Assembly: GCA_012729635.1 (NCBI GenBank) | Contig: JAAYCT010000009.1 | Span: forward strand, 80,082 to 144,081 | Direction of reading: 5' to 3' | Origin: Clostridiaceae bacterium | Lineage (GTDB): Bacteria; Bacillota; Clostridia; Saccharofermentanales; Saccharofermentanaceae | Length of the DNA stretch: 64,000 nt | Shown: piece by piece, positions 14,917 to 23,306 of the stretch | How positions within the stretch are numbered: position 1 is the first letter of the stretch | Layout: each line of letters opens with the position of its first letter | The notes under the pieces: model-generated | The model's database searches: none | What the model saw: only the letters and a program-made list of their open reading frames with translations | What the model was told of the DNA's origin: nothing | Program-made: the position numbers and the translations under genes

Positions 14917-15603
14917 ATGTCACGAGACGAGAATCATTCGGTTCCGGAAGATCATACGCTGAGCTCGGCGGTTCGCGCCCTGATACTCGGCTTTTTTGCG
15001 ATCGTTTTGGCGGTGGTATCGGTTTCGTTTGCCATTCACCACATGCGGGAAGGATTTGAATCCGAATACAGGAAGCAATTCAATCTCCAACTCAAGGCTC
15101 TTGCGACCAATGCAATGCTTGTGATTGACGGGGATGAAATAGAGGCGGATCCGGTTGCCGCCGGTATGAAGTATCCCGCGATCATTAATCTGATGCTTCC
15201 GAGCCCTTCCGAAAATTCCTTTTCACAAATTGATTATGGTATTTTTGCCTGTTACGGACAAGGAACATTGGCAATTCTCCACATCAGCGATGACCAGAAT
15301 CTGGTCTATATCGAAACGGCAATCAACAAATGGAACAACAGCAATCCCGAGCCGTATGAGATTGAAACCAAAGAAAAAAATAGCCTCCTAATCCCGATTT
15401 TGAACAGTCAGGGAGTGATCGTCGGTCTGTTTGAAATAACGGGAAGCCACTCGTCACTACGACAATACGGGGACGTTTTGGAAGGGAAGTTGCTATTGGC
15501 TGTTATTGTATCTGCGTTATTGGGCTTGCTTTTGTTTTCCGTTCAGTATTTCGTTCCGAAAGTACTGACACTTCTCCGGAAAAGAGAGGTGAACGAGGAA
15601 TGA
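14917..15603 (+). CDS. Membrane-bound extracellular sensor-domain protein, unknown function
   Basis: 228 residues. A cytoplasmic stub (1-20), helix 1 (about 22-44, ALILGFFAIVLAVVSVSFAI), an extracellular domain of about 140 residues, helix 2 (about 192-212), and a short basic cytoplasmic tail. The outer domain starts with a long helix and has the alternating strand pattern of a single Cache/PAS-like sensor, ending in LLIPILNSQGVIVGLFEI, the usual last strands of such domains. No kinase, cyclase or methyl-accepting domain follows, so it is a sensor without an output module. Its stop overlaps the next start by 4 bp (ATGA), and the next protein carries a similar outer domain. The pair may form a heteromeric sensor complex; this is inference. 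Confidence 0.82.
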   Translation: MSRDENHSVPEDHTLSSAVRALILGFFAIVLAVVSVSFAIHHMREGFESEYRKQFNLQLKALATNAMLVIDGDEIEADPVAAGMKYPAIINLMLPSPSENSFSQIDYGIFACYGQGTLAILHISDDQNLVYIETAINKWNNSNPEPYEIETKEKNSLLIPILNSQGVIVGLFEITGSHSSLRQYGDVLEGKLLLAVIVSALLGLLLFSVQYFVPKVLTLLRKREVNEE

Positions 15604-17693
15604 GTATACTTCCGATTCTCGGGCTCTCTACTCCGCCTCAAGGGAAAAAATCATTAGCGACCCAGTTATCCTACACCTTCGTTGTCACATTGATTATTCT
15701 TTTTGTCGTTTCGTCAATCATTACCACGGCGTATGTTGCCGTTCTTGAAAAGGAGCGAGCGGAATCGATGCAGGCCGTTGCATTATCCTGCGGACTTAAT
15801 CTTTCGGGAACAACCATCGGTGAAGGAATGAACTATCCGCTCCCGTCGTATGAGTACGCGAATGACAAACCATATATCGTAAATATATATTTAAGTGCCG
15901 GTAATACTTTCGTTCGCGTCTATTCCTCAGAATTCGAGAATAAATCGGACGGGGAGGACCAGAGCCTTTTTATTCTCGATAATGTCGGATCCGAATACAA
16001 AAAAGCGTTTGATCAGATGACCGTCGAGTTGTCCTCCAGATCGGAGTCCGATATTTCATATCAAACAGCCGTTGCTCCGATCGTTGGTTCAGCGGGTGCC
16101 TCATCGGGAATCATTGAGGTGATGATGCCTGAAAAGGATTTTCACGGAACGGTTAACGGGTTCTCGTTATCATGGGTCTTTACGATCTTTTCCATTTCAT
16201 TGTCAATAACGATTGTGTATTACCAAATGCATAAAATGCTCAGAACCGTGTTTTCGAAACCCGATATGGATTTACCGAAGGTGATTCGATACGGGCTTTC
16301 CGCTTGTGAATCGATTGCATTCTTTTCCGCGATGGCACTTGTTATTCCTCCGCTGATTATTCCTCGTTTTCTGATCGGTTCCGGTTTTTTTGCGGAATAT
16401 CCCGAGTTTGTGGTGCAAATCATGATTGCATCGTCCCTTGTCCTGTTTTCCGTAGGGTTTTTCGGGTTTCGTTCCATACGCGTTCGTTTGTTTAATCGAC
16501 TTACGGCCCGAGTGACATTGGTTCTTTCTGTGGTTGTATCCTTTGTCCTTCTATTGATCAACGGAATTTTTTCCAACCCGGTGGTGTTTGTCCTCCTGCA
16601 GATGCCGATTGCTTTCGGGCTTGGCATGATGTTTTATTTTCAAAGAGAGTACCGGATGTACGCCGGAAGATTGGGACATAAAGGATTCGATATCAAAACG
16701 ATTCATAGTAAACAGTTTACAAACCTGCTTCTCGGCAGTGCTGTCGGAGCGGTGATGGCGGGAATGATTTACGATCGATTCGGATTATTGGCGGTGCTAC
16801 TGATCTGCGGTGCCGCACTTTTTATCGTAGCGATTATTACGTTGCTTTTCGTTCAACACTGCCCGTCGTCCAACGAACCCGCGATTCATTTTTCGACGTT
16901 CCTTTACGCCCTCTCGAATCGAAAATCCGGTGCTTTTCTTTGGAGCACGGTTGTTTCTGCCGGTATGATGCTTTCCTTTTTTATCGGCTTTTTACCGAAC
17001 TATCTGGGCTCGGTCGGAATATCTCTTGCTACTGTATCGTTCTACTATATGCTTTTTGCTCTTTTTTGCTGTGTTATCATTCGAATTATTCTTACACTCG
17101 CGAACATTCGACTGCGCGTCGTTTCCACGGTGTGGGTTTCATCCTTACTTCAGCTTATCGGGTACTTGCTTTTCGCTTTACTCCCGACGGCAAAGGTCCT
17201 CGTTATCGCCGTCGCTCTGTTTGGCATGGCAATGGGTCTCCATGAATTCAAATTTCTGGACTATTACACAACCCTGATCCGTGAAGAGAAGCGCTCCATT
17301 GCGGGGATTATATTTGAGCGATCCTTTGCGAACGGCGTCGCTGTGGCTGTGATTCCGCTCAGTATATCCTTGATGTTTTCTTCGGCTCGCATCCCGCTTC
17401 TGATATATTGCCTGATTTGTGCAGCGGTGGTTCTCGCATATCCCGTAATGAATCTGATTCATGTTCCCTCGGCAGATGTAGATCGTCCGATGATCGGAGA
17501 TCCGTTTGTTGAAGCAACGCCCGATTGGGAAAGTGAGAATGAATATGACGAGACGGAGGAATATTACGGTCCGTTTCTGCACGATCGAAACCATGAATCT
17601 CCATGGGAGGATGAAAACGATGTGCTGCCGTATTATCCGGATGAAAGCGATTCTTTTGATTCGGATCAATACGAAGGAGGAAAATGGGTATGA
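15600..17693 (+). CDS. Sensor domain fused to a 12-helix MFS-like transporter
   Basis: 697 residues. Helix 1 (about 22-48), an extracellular sensor-like domain (about 50-185) and helix 2 (about 190-208) reproduce the plan of the upstream protein. Shared details are a GM-x-YP motif and a final strand pair (AVAPIVGSAGASSGIIEVMM). Twelve more helices (about 230-625) have the spacing and the central loop of major facilitator proteins, for example AGMIYDRFGLLAVLLI with a loop motif like MFS motif A. A very acidic tail (about 630-697) with many Asp, Glu and Tyr ends the chain. I know of no named family with this order. It could be a ligand-gated transporter or a receptor built from a transporter. 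Tight overlap with both neighbours. Confidence 0.8.
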   Translation: MSILPILGLSTPPQGKKSLATQLSYTFVVTLIILFVVSSIITTAYVAVLEKERAESMQAVALSCGLNLSGTTIGEGMNYPLPSYEYANDKPYIVNIYLSAGNTFVRVYSSEFENKSDGEDQSLFILDNVGSEYKKAFDQMTVELSSRSESDISYQTAVAPIVGSAGASSGIIEVMMPEKDFHGTVNGFSLSWVFTIFSISLSITIVYYQMHKMLRTVFSKPDMDLPKVIRYGLSACESIAFFSAMALVIPPLIIPRFLIGSGFFAEYPEFVVQIMIASSLVLFSVGFFGFRSIRVRLFNRLTARVTLVLSVVVSFVLLLINGIFSNPVVFVLLQMPIAFGLGMMFYFQREYRMYAGRLGHKGFDIKTIHSKQFTNLLLGSAVGAVMAGMIYDRFGLLAVLLICGAALFIVAIITLLFVQHCPSSNEPAIHFSTFLYALSNRKSGAFLWSTVVSAGMMLSFFIGFLPNYLGSVGISLATVSFYYMLFALFCCVIIRIILTLANIRLRVVSTVWVSSLLQLIGYLLFALLPTAKVLVIAVALFGMAMGLHEFKFLDYYTTLIREEKRSIAGIIFERSFANGVAVAVIPLSISLMFSSARIPLLIYCLICAAVVLAYPVMNLIHVPSADVDRPMIGDPFVEATPDWESENEYDETEEYYGPFLHDRNHESPWEDENDVLPYYPDESDSFDSDQYEGGKWV

Positions 17694-18442
17694 ATTCATG
17701 GAATGAACGCTTAACGCGCGAAAACATCACCGATTTTTTTAATGAATATGCTCCTCCCGCTTACAAGTCTGTTTATCGGATGCTTGGGGACACTGCCCGA
17801 ACCGAGAATGTATTGCTTTATTCTTTTGTCGAAGTGTATCGTCAACGTAATTCCGGTGATTCGGAGGATCCGGTTACACTTTTCGGACAAATTTTGCAAA
17901 AACGAGCGGCACTGATCGCCGTAAAGTATCCTTTGCCGGAAAACTATCGATTTTCAGTCCGAAGCTTGGATGAATTCACGCAAAACACTTTATTGTCTGA
18001 CATCATTCATAAAATTGACTCCTTTTCATTTCGTGCGGTTGATGTCATTTCCGCATCATCTGCCCGAAAGCTGACCGGGGGCGCATCGCTACCGCGATTC
18101 GGAGCCGGTGTCGGTGAATCGGGATTATCGATTCAACTGATTATTCAACTGCTGATCGTCGGCCTGATTATCGCGGGTGTAACTTATTTCGGTGCAATGA
18201 GCGGATTTGATGTTCGCGACTCGATTCCGGATTACCGGATTACGTCCGAACAGAATACCGATGAGAAATTAGTTGCCGCGCTTCAATATTTACCTCTTCG
18301 CCTCAATGCAAACAACGTTTTCAAGGAAGTATTGCCTGCCATACCTTCACCGAATCAGATTGACGAGTCATCAGAAACATCCGAAAACACGACGGATGTC
18401 ACGATTGATGGAGAAACCGAGATTTCTGCGACACGCGGATGA
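17690..18442 (+). CDS. Membrane-anchored sigma-factor-like protein
   Basis: 250 residues from ATG 17690, which lies 9 bases after GGAGG and overlaps the previous stop as ATGA; the ATG at 17684 is too close to the ribosome site. Residues 8-75 (FFNEYAPPAYKSVYRMLGD, then SFVEVYRQ) resemble region 2 of ECF sigma factors. The usual region 4 helix-turn-helix is not recognisable. The next part (about 105-120) is short, and one membrane helix lies at about 143-163 (IQLLIVGLIIAGVTYFGAM). The outer tail is Ser/Thr/Glu-rich. Either a sigma-like protein tethered to the membrane or an anti-sigma-like protein that mimics region 2. It closes the sensor/transporter operon and converges with the histidine kinase gene 28 bp away. 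Confidence 0.75.
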   Translation: MNSWNERLTRENITDFFNEYAPPAYKSVYRMLGDTARTENVLLYSFVEVYRQRNSGDSEDPVTLFGQILQKRAALIAVKYPLPENYRFSVRSLDEFTQNTLLSDIIHKIDSFSFRAVDVISASSARKLTGGASLPRFGAGVGESGLSIQLIIQLLIVGLIIAGVTYFGAMSGFDVRDSIPDYRITSEQNTDEKLVAALQYLPLRLNANNVFKEVLPAIPSPNQIDESSETSENTTDVTIDGETEISATRG

Positions 18443-18470
18443 ATTTATTCTAAGGTCATACGATGTTTTT

Positions 18471-19916
18471 CTAAATGCGAGACAAAGGGATTTTCAACGT
18501 GAATTCGGCTCCTTTTTGACCTTCCGAGCGATTACTTGCGAATATGCATCCTTTGTGATCTTCGGCGACGGCTTTTACCAAGGCAAGTCCGATACCGTGC
18601 TTGCCTTTTTCTCCGCGAACAAAACGATTAAAAAGTATTGGTAAAAGGTCCTCAGGGATTCCGTCACCGTCGTCTGTAACCGTAATCGTCGCGAACATAT
18701 CGTCGGTTTTCAGTTCGATGTCAATTCGACTCTGTGCATGTCGTATTGCATTAGAAAGAAGATTTTCTATTGCACGAAATAAATCGCTTTCGTTACCAAG
18801 GACTGTAACCGCTCCTTCCGGAAAAGAAAAATTCAAATTCTTCTTGGCCAAAATTACCGATCCGCGAATATTTTCGATAACGGAATCCAGAGTTTCCCTT
18901 AAATCGATCAAGCTCTTTTTCCCGGAGTGTGATCCGGACGAGGATAAATCCAAGCGAGACAAGGTCAAGAGGTTTTCAACCATGTCGGAAAGACGTTTCG
19001 ATTCCGATATAATAATGTCCGTTGCTTCGTCGGGATTCTCAAACACGCCGTATTTTATGCCTTCCGCATAACCTTGAATAGACATGAGCGGAGTTCTTAA
19101 TTCGTGTGAAGCGTTTTGGAAAAACGTTTTTTGATCCGTGTCCGCCTTAGATAACCGATAGGCCATCAGGTTCATGTCCGATGCCAATGAATCCAGCTCA
19201 ATATCGGTAAATTTACACTCCAGCGGCTTAAAGTCTCCGGCACCGATTCGGCTTGCGAATGTGGTTAATTTGTGCAAGGAACGAATAATGTTGTTGGAAA
19301 CAAGCATGGATGTAATGATGGATAAAAATAGAGCGGACAACAATATGATGTACAGAGTCTGATCCAAACTTTGTGCGAATCGTGTATAGGGAGAACTGTC
19401 CAAGTAGAAAAGAAGGTATGAGTCGGGGGAACGATCGTCTTCTAAAAAAGTCATCCGGTTAAAAGGGACGAGCAATATATACAAAACGGATGATTTGATT
19501 TCCAGAACATGCTCGCTTCGGATGTTCAAGTCGACTTTTTGTTTTTCCAAAACGGATTTGATCGAATTCACACGAACCCGCTCGGGGAATGAATCGGTTG
19601 ATTTCGGATAGTTCACATACAGGTATTCGTCGAGCATGGCGATTTTTACATCAGAACTGCCCGAAACCGACTGGATCAACTCAATAACGGTGGCTTTCTT
19701 TTCTGCGGGCGTTTTAAACAAGGCCAAAATGCTCATATTATTCGCAAGTTGAAGCGTATGAGCGGAGGTTGTAAGCAGTTTTTCCTTGGAATCCGATTGT
19801 ATATAGCTTTGGATTACCATGCGGAAAGCAATCGAAACCGTAGAAAACGTAATGAGAAACACTAAAAAAAACGCGGCGAAAATGTGTAGTCGTAAACTGA
19901 TTTTTTTCCCAAACAT
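18471..19916 (-). CDS. Sensor histidine kinase
   Basis: 481 residues from ATG 19916, which has AAGAGG five bases ahead; a GTG six bases upstream lies inside the ribosome site. Helix 1 (about 10-32), an extracellular sensor domain (about 33-170), helix 2 (about 176-198), a HAMP linker (about 200-250), the HisKA dimerisation domain with phospho-accepting His in NASHELRTPLMSIQGYAEG, and HATPase_c with N box (NLLSNAIRHAQ), G1 box (DDGDGIPEDLL) and G2 (GKHGIGLALVKAV). It phosphorylates the response regulator encoded 38 bp upstream. The stimulus is unknown. The neighbouring beta-glucosidase lies downstream of neither gene, so a link to sugar sensing is not supported by order alone. Confidence 0.94.
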   Translation of the reverse strand: MFGKKISLRLHIFAAFFLVFLITFSTVSIAFRMVIQSYIQSDSKEKLLTTSAHTLQLANNMSILALFKTPAEKKATVIELIQSVSGSSDVKIAMLDEYLYVNYPKSTDSFPERVRVNSIKSVLEKQKVDLNIRSEHVLEIKSSVLYILLVPFNRMTFLEDDRSPDSYLLFYLDSSPYTRFAQSLDQTLYIILLSALFLSIITSMLVSNNIIRSLHKLTTFASRIGAGDFKPLECKFTDIELDSLASDMNLMAYRLSKADTDQKTFFQNASHELRTPLMSIQGYAEGIKYGVFENPDEATDIIISESKRLSDMVENLLTLSRLDLSSSGSHSGKKSLIDLRETLDSVIENIRGSVILAKKNLNFSFPEGAVTVLGNESDLFRAIENLLSNAIRHAQSRIDIELKTDDMFATITVTDDGDGIPEDLLPILFNRFVRGEKGKHGIGLALVKAVAEDHKGCIFASNRSEGQKGAEFTLKIPLSRI

Positions 19917-19954
19917 CGACACCTCTTACGCTGATATTCGAAATGCGTTATTAA

Positions 19955-20650
19955 TCAGACTTTATTCTCCTTGGGACTTAATCGAAACCCGTATCCCCAT
20001 ACGGTTTTGATTTCCACATTCGTTTTCGCGAGTTTTTTCCGAAGGCGTTTTACCGTATCATCGGCGACTCTTGTTTCTACCTCAGTTTCATAGCCCCATA
20101 GTCGATCCAGAAGTTCGGTGCGCGGAATTGCCCGGTCCTTATTCAGAATCAAATAGGATAGAAGAGCAAACTCGTTGGGTGTGAGCTGAAGATCTGTTCC
20201 TTCCGCGAAAGCGGTTTTGGATTTTGAGTCAATCCGGATATCCTCGTATGAGCTGACTCCGTACAAGGGTTTGTCCGACAAGTCCGTATCGATTCTTCGA
20301 AAAATGGCTTTGACCTTGCTGACTAATTTCATCGGGCTGAAGGGTTTGGTAAAATAATCGTCACTTCCGAGCGAAAGACCGGATATATAATCCGCATCGC
20401 TGTCCCTTGCCGTAAGCATGATGATCGGAACCCCGCTGATTTTTCGAATATCCTTACAAATCAGGAAACCGTCTCGTCCCGGCATCATAATATCCAGTAT
20501 GACCAGATCGGAAGGGACGACAGAGAAATGCCTCAGAAGTGACTCTCCGTCTTCAAAAGAACGAACAACATAGCCTTCGCGCTCCAAAAAGGTTCGTACG
20601 AGATTTCGGATGTTGGATTCGTCATCCGCGATATAAATAGTCTTCGTCAT
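19955..20650 (-). CDS. OmpR-family response regulator
   Basis: 231 residues. Receiver domain 1-120, with the acidic pocket in YIADDES, the phospho-accepting Asp in LVILDIMMPGRDG (about residue 54), Thr in IIMLTARD and Lys in YFTKPFSP. Winged-helix DNA-binding domain 135-230 (TPNEFALLSYLILNKDRAIPRTELLDRLWG...RVADDTVKRLRKKL...VWGYGFRLSP). It controls transcription when phosphorylated by the kinase encoded just downstream, cotranscribed with it. Starts at ATG 20650. Confidence 0.95.
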   Translation of the reverse strand: MTKTIYIADDESNIRNLVRTFLEREGYVVRSFEDGESLLRHFSVVPSDLVILDIMMPGRDGFLICKDIRKISGVPIIMLTARDSDADYISGLSLGSDDYFTKPFSPMKLVSKVKAIFRRIDTDLSDKPLYGVSSYEDIRIDSKSKTAFAEGTDLQLTPNEFALLSYLILNKDRAIPRTELLDRLWGYETEVETRVADDTVKRLRKKLAKTNVEIKTVWGYGFRLSPKENKV

Positions 20651-20732
20651 GAGAGCTCCCGGATCATTTTAAGTACGCGTTCAGTATAAATGAATTACCT
20701 TTTTATGAAAAGGGAGTAATCTTCCGTACAGA

Positions 20733-22079
20733 TCAGCACACATGATTCGCCGAAATTATTTTACTATAAAGAATCCCCGAGTCCTTGATCGTGCGTTCGC
20801 CGGTGAGAAAGTCTACATATACCAATCCAAAACGCTCAAAATATCCTCGCGCCCATTCAAAATTATCTAAAAGCGACCAATGAAAATAACCGCGGATATC
20901 AATCCCGTCCTCAATGGCTTGTTGAAGGAACGAAAGATACAGACGAATATGGTCGATTCTGTCGTGATCGTGAACCTTACCATCCGAATGGATCCAATCA
21001 TTTCCGCTCATTCCGTTTTCGGTGACCAATATAGGCATGCCGTATCGCTCATAGCAGAATCGATTTGCCCAATACATACATTCGGGCCGGACCGGCCAGC
21101 CGTTTGCGGTTTTTGCATGACCGGGGACACGATCATGAACAAGAATCCCCCCATCCGGACTCTCCGATACGAAATCACCGGAATACAAATTGATACCGAG
21201 ATAATCGATCGGTTGGCTTATTATCTTCATGTCGTCCGAACCCATTTTGGGCAAAATGGATTCGAAACGCAAAAGGTATTCCTCCGGATAATGCCCCTTG
21301 AAAATCGGGTCTGTGTAAATCACTCCGGATGAAGCAAAAGCGTCGGGAAGACTAAACTGTCTTCGTCTGGCTGCATCAATATCCTTGTCTGAAGAAGGGA
21401 TAGAGCTCATCGGAGTGGACTGAGTGAAGGTGATTCTCGGGGTCTTTTTGGCATGCTGACGGATTGTACGTGCAATTTTTCCGTGAGCGAGTAAAGCGTT
21501 GTGAACGGCCAACGCCATTTCTCTGTCACTTGAGGTATGTCCGGGCGCATGCTGTCCCGTCTTATAACCTTCATTGATAAAACATTGAGGTTCGTTCAGC
21601 GTAATCCATTGGGTGACCCGATCCGAGAACGAGTCCATGAGTATTTTTGTGTATTCTTCAATCCAATCCGAGACGGATGGATTCGTCCATCCACCCCGAA
21701 CATGTAAAGCGTAAGGAAGATCCCAATGAAAGACGGTAATGTACGGTTCAATACTATGAGAGAGGAGCAAATGAATTAATCGATCGTAAAAATCAATCCC
21801 TTTGGTGTTGATTCTACCGGTTCCATCCATGAGAATTCGTGGCCATGAAATGGAAAATCGATAAGCCTTGACCCCTAAATCGGCCATGATTTTTACATCC
21901 TCATCCAAACGATGATAATGATCTGCCGAGATACGCGCGTGGTGTGATCCGAAAACCTTTCCCGGTGTTTCACAAAAAGAATCCCATACGGATAAGCCGC
22001 GATCCGAAGAGTCGGATCCTCCTTCCACCTGGAAGGAAGCAGTGGATACACCCCAAATAAAATCAGTCGGGAAACCCAT
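20733..22079 (-). CDS. Glycoside hydrolase family 1 beta-glucosidase
   Basis: 448 residues, the usual GH1 length. The N-terminal FIWGVSTASFQVEGG signature, acid/base Glu in WITLNEPQCF (about residue 165), nucleophile Glu in ILVTENGMSG (about 350) and the aglycone-side NFEWARGYFERFGL near the C-terminus are all present. It hydrolyses beta-linked glucosides or galactosides with retention. The lack of a signal peptide puts it in the cytoplasm, so imported cellobiose-type sugars are likely substrates. No phosphotransferase permease is adjacent and the 6-phospho-specific motif cannot be judged, so a plain beta-glucosidase is the safer call. A TATAAT on the minus strand (22113-22118) precedes the start; the ribosome site is AGGAGAG. 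Divergent from galE. Confidence 0.93.
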   Translation of the reverse strand: MGFPTDFIWGVSTASFQVEGGSDSSDRGLSVWDSFCETPGKVFGSHHARISADHYHRLDEDVKIMADLGVKAYRFSISWPRILMDGTGRINTKGIDFYDRLIHLLLSHSIEPYITVFHWDLPYALHVRGGWTNPSVSDWIEEYTKILMDSFSDRVTQWITLNEPQCFINEGYKTGQHAPGHTSSDREMALAVHNALLAHGKIARTIRQHAKKTPRITFTQSTPMSSIPSSDKDIDAARRRQFSLPDAFASSGVIYTDPIFKGHYPEEYLLRFESILPKMGSDDMKIISQPIDYLGINLYSGDFVSESPDGGILVHDRVPGHAKTANGWPVRPECMYWANRFCYERYGMPILVTENGMSGNDWIHSDGKVHDHDRIDHIRLYLSFLQQAIEDGIDIRGYFHWSLLDNFEWARGYFERFGLVYVDFLTGERTIKDSGILYSKIISANHVC

Positions 22080-22250
22080 CGATCATTCTCTCCTATTCTT
22101 CATTATGCTCATATTATATCTACCGCGAGTGAATATTTATATTTCGATTATGCCGAAAGAGAACAAAGTCTGTTATTTTTTTGCCGGTAAGTGTATATTA
22201 TAATAATCATAAAGACATAATTCGGAGTTGATCCACAAGGAGCGGGAAGA

Positions 22251-23267
22251 GTGTTTGATATTTTAGTCACGGGGGGAGCCGGATATATCGGATCACATAC
22301 GTGCGTGGCACTTCTGGAGGCGGGATTTTCGGTCGTAATTGCCGATGATTTGTCAAACAGTAAATTCGAAGCGGTTTCCAGAATTCGCTCTATTACGGGA
22401 AATAAGGTTACTTTTTATCCCTACGATATTACCGATGAAATTGAACTGGAAAGAATATTTACCCGACATGCCATTCGCTGTGTCGTTCATTTTGCAGGAA
22501 AGAAGGCAGTCGGCGAGTCCGTGGAGATGCCGCTGGAGTATTACCGCACCAACTTACTATCAACCATTTCTTTGTCCAGAGTAATGAAGCGGCACGGAGT
22601 TAAAAACATCGTTTTCAGTTCATCGGCTACCGTTTACGGAAATTCAAAGAAGGTTCCGTATTCCGAAAAATCTCCGACGGGAAATTGTACCAATCCCTAT
22701 GCATGGACAAAATGGATGAACGAACAAATCCTTTCGGATGTAGTCCGATCCGATCCGGATTGGTCGGTTGTAATTCTTAGATACTTCAATCCGGTAGGTG
22801 CCCACACCTCCGGAAAAATCGGTGAAGATCCTCTCGGACTACCCAATAATCTTTTCCCGTATCTGACGCAGGTCGCGGTCGGAAAACTCGAGCAATTGCC
22901 GATATACGGATCCGATTATCCGACCAAGGACGGGACCGGAATTCGCGACTATATTCATGTTATGGATCTTGCGGAAGGACACGTATCGGCGGTTCGAAAA
23001 TGCCTCCGCGATTTTGGAGTGCAGATCTATAATCTTGGTTCCGGAAAGGGGCATTCCGTTTTCGAGGTGATTCACGCTTTCGAAGAAGCAACCGCGAGGA
23101 AGATTCCGTATGTAATCTGTCCGAGAAGAGAAGGAGACGTTTCCGCTTCGTATGCTTCAACGAAAAAGGCTGCAGAAGAACTACACTGGAAATCGAGACG
23201 GACCCTTGCGGACATGTGTACGGATGCATGGAGATGGCAGGAGTCCAATCCGCAAGGCTATTGTTGA
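22251..23267 (+). CDS. galE: UDP-glucose 4-epimerase
   Basis: Interconverts UDP-glucose and UDP-galactose (Leloir pathway and envelope glycan precursors). 338 residues; extended short-chain dehydrogenase fold with the NAD site TGGAGYIGSHTCVALLEAG at residue 6 onward, SSSATVYG and the catalytic YAWTK near residue 150. SATVYGN and RYFNPVGAH are typical of GalE rather than of dTDP-glucose dehydratase. Starts with GTG at 22251, seven bases after AAGGAG. An LCP cell-wall ligase follows 39 bp later, which suggests that galactose supply for wall polysaccharide may be one role. Confidence 0.95.
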   Translation: MFDILVTGGAGYIGSHTCVALLEAGFSVVIADDLSNSKFEAVSRIRSITGNKVTFYPYDITDEIELERIFTRHAIRCVVHFAGKKAVGESVEMPLEYYRTNLLSTISLSRVMKRHGVKNIVFSSSATVYGNSKKVPYSEKSPTGNCTNPYAWTKWMNEQILSDVVRSDPDWSVVILRYFNPVGAHTSGKIGEDPLGLPNNLFPYLTQVAVGKLEQLPIYGSDYPTKDGTGIRDYIHVMDLAEGHVSAVRKCLRDFGVQIYNLGSGKGHSVFEVIHAFEEATARKIPYVICPRREGDVSASYASTKKAAEELHWKSRRTLADMCTDAWRWQESNPQGYC

Positions 23268-23306
23268 TTAACGGGAAGGGAATAAGTGCGGGTTGCTCCG
23301 CCTTAA

